NCBI GenBank assembly: GCA_910589415.1 | Contig: OU342635.1 | Location: forward strand, 40,822,929 to 40,886,928 | DNA length: 64,000 bases | Source of the DNA: Malachius bipustulatus | Taxonomy: Eukaryota > Arthropoda > Insecta > Coleoptera > Melyridae | Direction: 5' to 3' | Shown here: one piece after another, positions 11,910 through 22,389 of the stretch | Position numbering within the stretch: position 1 is the stretch's first letter | Layout of the letters: every line of letters starts with the position of its first letter | Notes under the pieces: model-generated | The model's input: only the letters and a program-made list of their open reading frames with translations | Told to the model about the DNA's origin: nothing | Databases searched by the model: none | Translations under genes and position numbers: made by a program

Positions 11910-12800
11910 ATTTTGTTTAAATATACGAACACAAACGGAAAAACGGAACCCTTTGATTTAATTAAAAGATGAAGGCAACGATGTATCTCTGACTATCTGA
12001 GCCTAGACACACGTCATTACTAGCTCCAGATGAAATTTTCTGCTAGGAATCCTAGTAAGCTTATCAAGAGACCACTCTGGTTGGAGTGTCGGGGAGGAAG
12101 ATTTCGTGAACTCGGTCACTGCTTTTCATGCGACTAATATTGTTATGTCAGTTTGCCGGTAACGAGACGAATATTTTTTACTTATCCTGAAACGTTCTGT
12201 ATAAAATAATACAACAAACGAGAGGTCATTGCATGAATCTCCCAGCATGGGCCGTAGAGCCGTCGATTAGTTTTTTTTTTGTCTCCGTAATTACAGGACA
12301 GGTAGAAAATGAACACCTATGATGCACATCTTAAAGTGAACCCACCGAGTTTCGTTTATCCTTGGACAGGCTGTCGGCCTCGTTCGATGATTGAAAAAGG
12401 AAAAAATCGCAACACATATAAATAGAATCGCAAGGCTTGCAAGGTCGCGATTTTCAATGTCATCTGTTGTTGGGCCCGATGCAGAGACTGAATGTTATGT
12501 AGCATGCGGGCATTTTCTTCAAGAATGCATGATGTTGCTTTGTCTTTATCTATCTCCATTGTTTGATCTCCTATGTTGGTATTATACCTACGAGAGGCGA
12601 CCGAAAAGTTGTGATTCATTTAATCGGTTCGGTTTGTCATTGTGTTGTCATTGTAATCAATTTTTTGACAAAGGAAGAGACTAGTTAAGAGTTGAAAAAA
12701 GTTGTTCGTAACCTTGTAACCGAAAATCTAATATCGGTGTTGTTCCGGTAACGGCAAAATGACGCTATGAAACTTATCGCAGTGAGTGACTTACCATCGT
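11910..12800. other. Possible LTR remnant and intergenic DNA
   Basis: This is the side of the primer site where the 5' LTR of a minus-strand element should lie. No repeated partner is visible in the window, so its outer edge cannot be set. A short minus-strand frame at 12356-12619 has a heptad-like middle but no recognised domain. Confidence 0.35.
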
Positions 12801-12812
12801 TAGAACGTTTCT

Positions 12813-13200
12813 AAAACGTTCAAAAAATTTTTGCGAGGGTTCATTTTTGTGTAACTTATTCTCATGATTCCAGATCATTACGAAAATTGCATGACAAGAT
12901 AATACGTTACAATGATCTTGTCATGTCACTAAAAGTACGTGACTTTTAATTATCATTAAATTTTTAAAACGTTCCAAAATATTTTCTCGTGTGCAGATTT
13001 TTGTATAACTTCACTCTGGCTGTTACAAGATGTGACAGACAAGATCAGACGTTACAATGCTCTTGTCATGTCACTAAAAGTACTGTGACTTCTAATTATT
13101 ATCATTATATTTTTAAAACGTTCCAAAAATATTTTCTCATGGGCAGATTTTTGTATAATTTCACTCTGAGTTGTGATGTGACTTCTCTAGCTGACTTTAA
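12813..13200. repeat. Tandem repeat, about 150-bp unit, 2.5 copies
   Basis: Units begin with aaaacgttc at 12813, 12966 and 13115 (periods 153 and 149). Each full unit contains aagatcttgtcatgtcact-like sequence. In the first copy catgacaagat and atcttgtcatg form a perfect 11-bp inverted pair. The copies are diverged. No function is evident. Confidence 0.8.
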
Positions 13201-14255
13201 CCAAATACATATGGCTTTTTGAGCCTCGTCTGACTATACAATGTCAGTAGTAATATAACGGCGTAACATTTTAATGCACAAAAAAATTGTTGAAAAGACA
13301 AAATCGGAACGAGCAGCTGCTCTTAAGAGATCAGACACATACAGCCCCACAATTATCATTGAAAAAATTGCTTTCAAGATATCATATTTCCCATAATAGG
13401 CCGTCTTATTGCAGATCTACAGCGCCAATACTATAATGGAAATGTCAGACTCATATAACAAACGTCGAGGACAAACGTTGCTAGGCTTATGCAATTTAAC
13501 GAGGGCTCAGTGGCTCACTTAAAGCTGAGTAGCTCAGGTTGCTAAATTTATATATTTTAACGAGTTACAGTTAATATTATTGCCTGTAGAATCTAATCGG
13601 AACTTCTGGCTAATCTAGACGAGACCTACGATGGAAAAATCAATCTGTAACTTTTTTTTTCAATATTTTTGTTCGAAATTGTCGTGTAGGTAAATAAAGC
13701 AGCAAAACGGAAAATATTTATTTAAATATCTACATTTTTCAATATACAGACTAAAAAGTATAAAACAATATTTAATAGTAGCTATTATTTAAATAATTAT
13801 TGCCAGTTATTTAGTTTTGCAATCTCTTTTAAACATCTTAATAATGAGATTATGACAGAGACATGTGGTCCACTATGCTCTCATTGGCTCTCCGATTTTT
13901 CCAAGACAAGAAGGCGAGTTAATATTGCACTGTCATCTAGTTCTGAGCTACGTTTAAAGTTTCAAGTCTCTAGCTCTTCGGGAAGTTAGTTTAAAACCAA
14001 TTGCAATATTTGTGCCGCAGACACACAGACAGACATGTAAGCGATTTAATAAAACCGTGGTAAATAAAACCGTGGTAAAAAAATGAAGTTCGTTCCTTAA
14101 TGTTTGAGAAGCGAGTAACAGTTTTTTGGAATACAGAAAAACGAAAGGTGTGTCCGGAATAAGTCATAAAAATACTCGACCTTTGTTTTAAATTAAACTG
14201 ATAAGAAGGTGAAAGTGATTTGTGCTCGTAATAAGCGAGCGTTCTCAAAAAAATA
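13201..14255. other. Intergenic DNA
   Basis: I see no gene, RNA or distinct repeat. A short duplicated phrase (ataaaaccgtggtaaa) lies near 14048-14080. Confidence 0.5.
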
Positions 14256-14329
14256 TACAGGGTGTTAATTGAGTAAGTATGTTGTGTTCAAAATTAAAAT
14301 TTTGATCATCGATTTTAAAACGCCCTGTA
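14256..14329. mobile_element. 74-bp inverted-repeat pair with cagggtgtt ends
   Basis: tacagggtgttaa at the left and aaacgccctgta at the right form short inverted ends around about 50 bp. The ends match the mariner-like cagggtg family seen several times in this window. It is very short, either an internally deleted MITE or two solo ends. Confidence 0.5.
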
Positions 14330-14509
14330 TTATCAAAATATTAGTCTGATAGTGCAGGAAACAAACTCTACTCCCTTATAGAAGAGTTAATTACCAACAA
14401 AAATTGAAAAATCCTTGAAAACCTTCACCACATTTTAAAATTTGATATTAAAAATCGTTAATTATTATCGGAAATATTATTAATTACGTTCGTGCAGCCG
14501 GCCCTAAGT

Positions 14510-16100
14510 ATAATACAACAGGAAACAGCCAAATAAAGTTTAGTAAGATGAGTAGGTACTCTGGGTCTATAGTTTTGACACCCTCTATGTTTTTTGATTC
14601 GGTGAACACGAAATTTAAATTTGCTGGTTAAAATTTAGACCAAAACTTTTTCTTTTGCATTTTTTGCCCAAATTTTTGCTGTTTTTTTAGTTTTTGATCA
14701 AAATTCCAAAAAGGAAGCGGTTTTTCGACAAGTTTTTTTTTTTAAGACTTCACCGTTCCGCCCGTAAAGCGCTCAAAACTAAGTACATATTCCCATTGCC
14801 TGTGGGGTGTGTTGGAAAGTTTTGCCATAGTTTTGATTTTCTGACCCTCTAGGCTTTTTGGGTTTGGAATTTATGTTTTTGAAATACGAATTTGAAATTG
14901 GCTGCCAAAAATTTGGTCCAAAACTCTTTCTTTTGCATTTTTGGCCCAAAATTGTGCAGTATTTTTAGTTTTTGGCTCAGAAAGGAAGCGTTTTTTCGAC
15001 AAGTTAATTCTATTCAAAATTAAAATACACAAAATTTCCTACATTTCTCATAACTAACGGTTGGTTATTTATTTATGATAACCGTTCCGCCCGTAGAACT
15101 CGTAAAAATACAAATTCGCATTGCTTGGGGTTTTGTAAAATTTTGCAATAGTTTTAATTTTCTCACCCTCTATGTTTTTTGGGTTTGGAATTTATGTTTT
15201 TGGAACACGAATTATTTGAAGCTGGCTGGCAAAAATTTGGTTTTCAAAACTCTTTCTATCGCATTTTTTGCCTAAAATTTTGCACTTTTTTGAGTTTTTC
15301 GCCAAAACCTCCGAAAGAAAGCGTTTTTCGACAAGATCCCATTGTTTGGGGTTTTGGATAGTTTTGGTATATAGTTTCTGATTTTCTCACCTCTATGTTT
15401 ACCTACGAAGCCTTATGACTTTTTTATACCATAAATGTCTAGCTTTTGGAAAAATATATAAAAACCAAAATTCATCCAGTGACGTAAAAATTGGGGGGAT
15501 AACCCCAAAATACCGTGCATCTCTGATTTAAATTGAACACAGGTAATTATTATTGCTGTAATATCAAGCTTAATAATAGAAAAACGACACAAAAATTTAT
15601 TTAAAAATGTTAAGCAGGTTTGAAGTTATACAAAAAATGTACCTAATTTTTTTTGGAACATTGAACACCCTGTAACTTCGTTAATATATTAAATTTACAG
15701 GGTAGGTTCATTAAGATTTTTTTGTCTCAAAATCAAGTAAATATTTTACCTTAGAAGTTTCGTCCCTTTTGGTCACCCTGTTCATTCGACTGTGCGAAAA
15801 AATGCAACCACCGCCAGGGAGCCACTACTAGTTTAATTTAACTAATACTACAGGAAACGGCCAAGTAAAGTTTAGTAAGATGAGTAGGTACTCTGAGGTC
15901 TATAGTTCTGATTTTCTCACCCTCTATGTTTTTTGGGTCGGTGAACACGAATTTGAAGTTTGCTGGCAAAAATTTGGACTGGTTTTTTTTTTGCACTTTT
16001 GCCAAAATTGTTTGGCACTTTTTTCGAGTTTTGGTCTAAATGTCTGAAAGGGACCGTTTTTCGACAAATCCATTCTATACAAAATTAAAGTAGACAAAAT
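14510..16100. repeat. Array of four diverged copies of a 260-300-bp repeat
   Basis: Copies start near 14560, 14830, 15145 and 15895, with a short partial copy near 15365. Shared words in order are atagtttt-gat, caccctctatgttttttggg, gaacacgaatttgaa, gctggcaaaaatttgg, tttgcattttttgcc, gagttttt and gaaagcgtttttcgacaag. A longer block (caggaaac-gcca-taaagtttag) starts both the first and the last copy (14519, 15850). There is no coding potential. Confidence 0.8.
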
Positions 16101-17450
16101 TCCCTACATTTCTCTTAAAAACGCGGTGAATAAACGTTTTTATTTAATTTTTACTAAAAAATTGTTGCCTTTTTTCAATTAACTGACTTAACATAACTTA
16201 AGGAAGAGTTGCTGTTTTTGAATTTATTGGTAGACGTTCTTAAAACTTCAGGGGACCAATTTGACTGAAATATTTGACCCACTTTCAGTGAGGTTGCTAG
16301 AATTTATTTTTCTTGTCAAACAATATACCGAGTGAAATCTACCAAAAATTATTATTTATTAGAATCATATTGTTTGTTTTCTTTGTTACTCTCTATGTCT
16401 GGGAAGCTTGAAGCTATACGATTACTCTCTACGATCAGCTGAAAAATCTCTGTAGCAATTGCTCAGACGTTTTAGAAAGTAAAAAAACCCTCTACATTAT
16501 ATTAGTTTTATTATTATTACAGATCGATCAGCTTTCAATTCTTACGCTCTTAATAATAGAAACCTACTATAGGTACCTACTACTTTTACAATTTACTCAA
16601 CTTTCCTTGAAAAGATCTACGATCGTCCAGCTCAATTATTCTATGATAATAGTAATGGCTAGAAATTGTTAATAATAAAAAATAGCAAGTAACAATATGG
16701 TGCCGGTGCTGGTGCTGGTGCTGGTGCTAAAATGCTATTACGGTTTATCGGATCGATTGAATATAAATTTATTAGTAGAGCAAATCAATCTGGGTTGTGG
16801 AACTTGTAAATCTCGATCGCCTCCGATCTGATCGACATTTAAATCCTTTTGTTCCAGTTTTCTGTATAAAAAAACTCCCGCATCAAAACCACTTTCATAC
16901 GCCGTCGGCGATCAGTTAGCTAGAGCTCCCATACTTCAGTAATTTCTATCTCGCGATATAAGATTTGCGGGCAATTTGAAAATGAAACAAATCGACTTCA
17001 TAAATAAGTGCAACGAGATGAAATTACACACGTATAGATATCTAATATACAACCTGAAGCATCAGGATGAGGCCACACTTTTATTAATATTATTACTATG
17101 ATTGTCTGCGATAATTGAATGATACTGCAGTTTGCTGTGAGTTAATTTTATCTCTCAAGGCCGGTAATAAAAACCGTACAAGGAAAACCGTCTAGAACAA
17201 CTGAGACGAAACTATTATTTTGACCAAGGCGAGGCGTTCTGAGAATAACTAGGTAGGTATAGCCCAGGTAACGATTAAGAATTATTTTAAATTATAGTCT
17301 GCATTTCTATTAGCCGACTCGCGGTTATATTAGTATAATTTTCAAGGAAAAACTGCAATACTTTTATTAATAATAAGAATACCTTCCCGGAACGGACGAA
17401 AACGCTCGTGTTTTCTTGTACACCCATTTAATTTCTTTCAATATAATATA
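16101..17450. other. Intergenic DNA with a possible promoter
   Basis: gtataaaaaaac at 16864 followed by an arthropod initiator-like tcagtt near 16912 precedes a 39-codon ATG frame at 16981. The spacing (about 48 bp) is longer than usual and no gene is recognised, so this is only noted. Confidence 0.25.
16699..16728. repeat. Microsatellite (GGTGCT)5
   Basis: Five hexamer units, the first with a C for T change. Confidence 0.95.
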
Positions 17451-18355
17451 ACCCAGCAGGACCGGTAAAATAAACAGCTCGTAAACAGACCGGGGAAATC
17501 TATTTATTTATTTTTTTCAGTAAATGGAGTCGGACCTTCCCTGTCTTTTGACATGTGTCTTAGGTTGGGTCGGGGTGGGGGGGAGTGGGGTTTTAAAATT
17601 TACCTGAAAATAAATTTTATCGGAAAAACGGGTATATCTGAGCCGGATTTGATCTGACAAAAAAATTATGGTATCGAAAATTGAAGAGCTTGACTAAACA
17701 CGGAAGTTCGTTCCGACCTGAACCCTTTAGCTCAACTGGTTCGCGAAATATTGCGATATTAAGGGTAAAAATGAATAAAAATTTAACTGACTTTTGCTCG
17801 GCAGGTGGTGGAGTTAGGGCGTCAATTTTTTGCGAGAGGAAGGGTGCCACCGAGTACTTTGACGGGCCGGAGGGAGGGGGTGGTGGGCCAATTAGGAGGG
17901 GAGATATGGGGGTGAGAAGAAAAATACGGAAACGCTTGTAAAAAGTTTATTTATTGACCTACAGAGACCAGACACCGCTCATTTTCTTCGTTTTTTTATC
18001 TACTACCCGGTAGTTATGGCAAAAAATTATTTTATTAATTTAAAAAATTTATGAAAAAAATTTGCGAAAATTTATTTTCGCAAATGCGCGCTTGGCGCGC
18101 AATTTAAAAAAGTCCTTTTTTTCTCGCGTTTTTGGGGGTGAAGGAAGGGGGTGGGGAAAATTTTTTTCACAACTGAACGGCATTTTTTTTATCTTTAATT
18201 TGAGCCCCACTTGAACCAGATCCGACCATAAATAAGGGCACAACGAACCGGCAAAGTCTAGGCTTTATTGCGGGCGAACGGAGAGGGGTGGGGGGTTCTT
18301 GTTAGGCTCATTGGAAAGAGAAAACATTTATTTATCTATTTATTTATTTGTTTTT

Positions 18356-18617
18356 TTTTCGTGCGTATCTTGCCCGCGCGCGAGAGTTATACATGAAAAT
18401 CTCTCTCTCTAAACCGGGCGAGAAAGATACCCGAGCAGCCATGGGCGGAGCTTACGCTCTCCGCTTGTCTATACTCCGGGCACGCACAGTCACGATCGGC
18501 CGGGAACGCGCGCTCGGAATTTATTTTCGAATGCTTGTTCGCTCGTACCTCGCTCAATTATGGATCGATTTTGAAAATTCTTGCTTGCTTTTGATCGCTG
18601 AACGATCCGGAATGAAA
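18356..18617. other. GC-rich single-copy loop of the foldback
   Basis: This segment lies between the inverted arms, has no partner, and is rich in CG dinucleotides and gcgcgc words. It contrasts sharply with the flanking taaataaat-rich arm ends. It may be captured sequence; no gene is recognised in it. Confidence 0.5.
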
Positions 18618-19160
18618 AAACAAATAAATAAATAGATAAATAAATGTTTTCTCTTTCCAATGAGCCTAACAAGAACCCCCCACCCCTCTCCGTTCGCCCG
18701 CAATAAAGCCTAGACTTTGCCGGTTCGTTGTGCCCTTATTTATGGTCGGATCGGGTTCAAGTGGGGCCCAAATTAAAGATAAAAAAAAAACGTTCAGTGG
18801 TGAAAAAAAAAATTTCCCCACCCTTTTCCTCCACCCCCAAAAACGCGAGAAAAAAATGACTTTTTTTTTTTAAATTGCGCGCCAAGCACGCATTTGCGAA
18901 AATAAAATATTTTTGCCATGACTACCGGGTATTAGATAAAAAAACGAATAAAATGAGCGGTGTCTGGTCTCTGTAGGTCAATAAATAAACTTTTTACGAG
19001 CGTTTCCGTATTTTTCTTCTCACCCCCATATCTCCCCTCCTAATTGGCCCACCACCCCCTCCCTCCGGCCCGTCAAAGTACTCGGTGGCACCCTTCCTCT
19101 CGCAAAAAATTTACGCCCTAACTCCACCACACTCCACCACCTGCCGAGCAAAAGTCAGTT

Positions 19161-19174
19161 AAATTTTTATTCAT
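19161..19174. repeat. Target site duplication, left copy
   Basis: aaatttttattcat, repeated at 19628-19641 and found once, uninterrupted, in the opposite foldback arm. It defines the insertion boundaries. Confidence 0.9.
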
Positions 19175-19627
19175 ATTAAAAAGCCAAAGTACATATACTC
19201 AAAAATCACAACAACACCGTAGGTAGGTAGGTCTTAATGAGTATAAAGACAAATAATAGCCTGTCGTATTGGAGTCGGGTTTTTACCCATCGTCCTGACA
19301 GTTGTCAAGTCTGGAGCGCCCGAGAACCCAAAAAAAAAGTTTCGACTTATATTCCATATAAGGTTTTCGATTCATACAGCGATTCATATCCTTCCGGACT
19401 CTCCAATATAGTACGCTGACGAGGTCTAATGAGACCGAAACGGCCGTCCGTACTTTTGGTAATCTGGTTGGATGTGTGTTGCTGTCTGAGTCGGAACTCT
19501 TTATTTGGGTTCTCGGGCGCTCCAGACTTGACAACTGTCAGGACGATGGGTTAAAACCCGACTCCAATACGACAGGCTATTAATTGTCTTTATACTCATT
19601 AAGACCTACCTACCTACGGTGTTGTTG
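19175..19627 (+). mobile_element. Non-autonomous Penelope-like insertion carrying a hammerhead ribozyme
   Basis: The insertion splits the right foldback arm and is bounded by the 14-bp direct repeat aaatttttattcat (19161-19174 and 19628-19641); the uninterrupted sequence is present in the left arm near 17771. About 120-bp inverted arms (19209-19331 and about 19505-19627) surround a core that holds a hammerhead ribozyme. Long target duplications, internal inverted copies and minimal type I hammerheads are known features of Penelope-like elements. No reverse transcriptase or GIY-YIG frame is present, so the class is inferred. Confidence 0.7.
19403..19459 (+). ncRNA. Type I hammerhead ribozyme
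   Basis: All core nucleotides are present: CUGACGA at 19416-19422 (position 7 is free), GAA at 19437-19439, A15.1 at 19440, U16.1 at 19447 and C17 at 19448, giving a canonical GUC cleavage site. Stem I pairs GTACG (19411-19415) with CGTAC (19449-19453) and, beyond an internal loop (TATA/TT), CCAA (19403-19406) with TTGG (19456-19459). Stem II is GGTCT-AATG-AGACC (19423-19436). Stem III is the very short palindrome ACGGCCGT (19440-19447). Such a tiny stem III is typical of retroelement hammerheads. Self-cleavage is predicted after 19448. Confidence 0.92.
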
Positions 19628-19641
19628 AAATTTTTATTCAT
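19628..19641. repeat. Target site duplication, right copy
   Basis: Exact 14-bp match to 19161-19174. Confidence 0.9.
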
Positions 19642-20164
19642 TTTTGCACCCTTAATATCGCAATATTTCGCGAACCAGTTGAGCTAAAGGGTTCAGGTCG
19701 GAACGAACTTCCGTGTTTAGTCAAGCTCTTCAATTTTCTATACCATAATTTTTTTGTCAGATCAAATCCGGCTCAGATATACCCGTTTTTCCGATAAAAT
19801 TCCTCTTCAGGTAAATTATAAAAGCGAGCCCCCCCTCCCCCCACCCCGACCCAACCTAAGACACATGTCAAAAGACAGGGAAGGTCCGTTTCCATCGACT
19901 GAAAAAAATAAATAAATAGATTTCCCCGGTCTGTTTACGAAATACCGGTCCTGCTGGGTTAATAATAATATAAGCAATTTATTTACAACGGTCACCCACT
20001 TACAGGAAATACAAATAAAAATTTTACAAGGAAAAAAAGAAAAAAATAGAAACCATAAAACTTTTCTTCATAAAAAATTAATTAAATCACAGTTAACAAA
20101 ACTGCATCTAATACCAATCAAACAACAAATCATCCTAGAAAATAAGCAAATACATTAATTAAAA

Positions 20165-21720
20165 TTATACTTAGGACAGGTGAGATTGCAAGTGAGTTTG
20201 CAAGATCATTTATAAAAAGCAAGAAGAGCAGTGGTCCCAAATTAGAGCCTTGTAGAACTCATGAAATGACAGCGTACTTATAGTAGACTTGCAGGCAATC
20301 TCATCCACAAATAGTAGCGTTCAACAAGATAAGACCTCATTAATTTCACCAAACTATGAGAAAACCCCATAAGCTCGAGTTTTAAAATCAGAACGTCAAG
20401 ATCTATTCTATCGAACGCTTTTTGGAACTCCATTTACGCCACATCGACCTGTCCCTGTTTATCCAGGGATGAGCATATAGGTGTCCCAATATTCCATGGA
20501 CATGGAGCAACCACAGATTACTGAGGAAAAAAAATTTAGTTTTTTTGAAATAGCTCAAAGTCGGCTGATTCCAATTCGATGAAATTTGGTAGGTAAATTT
20601 CTTATTAAAAGTACTAATTTCTGATGTACATTATAATTTGACGGAAACCTGGGAAGGGGTAAAAGTACCCCCACCCTCCATTAAAATCGATCGTAATTAT
20701 TGATATGGTAGCAGGAACGCTGTTCATGTTTTTTTGTTTGAAAGATACATCGTTTTAGCCTATTTTTGGTCTCCTACACAAATCTGTATCTTTCCGAGGT
20801 GCTATGTGATAAAATAAATTAGTCTTATTATAACTTATATTGCCAGCATAAGTTAGTGTAACACTGTCACATGATCTTTTTTTCATATAGCCGTGCTGAG
20901 AGATATCGCAGATTCAACTTGACTATAAATTTGATCAGAAATGAGAAGGATCAGCACTTTTTCAATTGAGAAGGATCTCCCTTCTTTGAGAGAGGTGTGA
21001 CACGAGCCTTCTTCCAACATTGTGGGAAACAGCCAGACCGAATTGTTATGTTAAATAAAGTAAGAGGCCCTGACCAAGCAGATATCCAGCTTTAACGATA
21101 AAGCTGGGGATAGAGTCACTTCCAGCTGTTATTTTATCTTTAAGTTTTTTGGCTGCTCTGATCGCATCGGGCTCCTGTAATAAATGCAAGCTGGTAAGAC
21201 ATTCTGTTATTTGGCTAGAATCTAAAGTGGGATTACCGCCTGTCACTACGTACACACTCCAGAAAATCCATAAAAAACATCAACAATACTTGGGGGCGGG
21301 GAGGGGTAGAAAACTCTGTAGCACCCTCCCCGATTATACCAGGAATCCTCGATGGCCTTTTTTTTGTTTGAACAAATATATTATCTTCGACTTTATTAAC
21401 AAAATCCTAAAATGCGATCTTAACGTGATTTTTTAATGTTTTTCTGATGTTCTTAAAGATATTATGGCAGCTCTTTCTTTATTACTCTTAACCAAAACTA
21501 TGATTTCTGATGTAAATCAGAGAGGGTATCTCCGCCGTCTATTCACCTTCCAGGACACAGTCTGCAAGAAAATCTCATTCATTATTTGATAGAAAATTTC
21601 GCAACCCCTATTTACATTCGCAGCATTATAGACCCCTGAATAATCAGCGTCCAGAACATTCTCGTACATTACCGGGAAATTGACCTTCCTAAAATATTTC
21701 CTAGAATATTTTGGCATCAC
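20165..21720 (-). pseudogene. Decayed non-LTR (Jockey/CR1-like) retrotransposon, RT region
   Basis: Reading the minus strand in shifting frames gives pieces of a LINE reverse transcriptase in the correct order. Near 21540-21660 is the pre-RT region (DYSGVYNAANVNRGCEIFYQ). Near 21100-21170 is AAKKLKDKITAGSDSIPSFI. Near 20955-21025 is CFPQCWKKARVTPLSKKGD, near 20400-20430 MEFQKAFDRID, and near 20195-20260 a GSNLGPLLFLLFINDL motif. Stops and frameshifts separate them. A dispersed repeat is inserted at about 20476-20815. The element is dead and lacks a recognisable 3' end. Confidence 0.8.
20476..20815. repeat. Dispersed repeat (aggtgtcccaatattcc), copy inside the LINE relic
   Basis: It begins aggtgtcccaatattccatg and matches 47681-47860 closely, but lacks the roughly 75 bp (gtcgctcggacaaaac...) that the later copy carries between the two shared blocks. 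The right boundary is estimated from where LINE-like sequence resumes. Confidence 0.65.
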
Positions 21721-22287
21721 TTTAAATTTTTTTTAACTGCTTATAATGTTTAAGACTGCAGTCTATAACAATCCTCAATGGTGCGATGGTATTCATCTAT
21801 TTTGGACATAGTAACCTCATCTTCAGAACACGGCCGTTTGAATTCTTTACTTCGCTATGCTGATTCAATTGTAACATCTCAATGCAAGAGTAAGACTGCA
21901 CAATAACAAGAAGAAGTATTGGGCCAGTTTTTGACGCCTGCGCCAGAACGCACCAGAATTGTCATTATTATAGTCCTTCCTGATGATGTTTTGTATTCAA
22001 AAGTTCTAATCCGTTCTTTTAAAAAGAAGAAGAAAATATTTTTATTTGGATACTTCAGTTTATTACATTTTCTGACACGTTTGACAACAAAACTGGTGTG
22101 ATGTTGTCAACAGTAAAAATATAATTGTTTTGATTATTTTGTCACATTTCTGTCATGATATTTTATCTATTTTAAAACAATAATATGTCAAAAATAATTT
22201 AGATGCGACATCACTGTATTCTATACTTTTTCAAATGACCTTCGAAAAGACTATGCCCTCATTAATCTGCAATATGTAAGTCCATTT
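21721..22287. other. Intergenic DNA
   Basis: No recognisable gene. The sequence may include the upstream part of the LINE relic but no endonuclease motif is visible. Confidence 0.4.
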
Positions 22288-22388
22288 TTAGGGTACTTGT
22301 ATTACCGACACTGGCGCTTACTGTCGATTTTTTAGGGTACCTGTATTATCAACACTAAGTGTCAGTGTCGGTAATACAGGTACCCTAA
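22288..22388. mobile_element. 100-bp MITE with 25-bp terminal inverted repeats
   Basis: tagggtacttgtattaccga at the left and tcggtaatacaggtacccta at the right are inverted copies with one mismatch. A third, diverged copy of the same word (tagggtacctgtattatc) lies inside at 22333. There is no coding capacity. Confidence 0.8.
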
Positions 22389-22389
22389 T

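Larger units (their letters stand above)
17451..19959. mobile_element. 2.5-kb foldback element, about 0.9-kb arms
   Basis: The left arm (17451 to about 18355) and right arm (about 18617 to 19959) are reverse complements at high identity. The tips read ACCCAGCAGGACCGGT and its complement, each next to TA, which fits a Tc1/mariner-like duplication. The arms are AT-rich with G/C-run blocks. The loop (18356-18617) is GC-rich, unlike the arms. The right arm is interrupted by a 453-bp insertion (19175-19627); without it the arms match in length. No transposase is encoded. A transcript crossing it would fold into a very long dsRNA. Confidence 0.9.
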
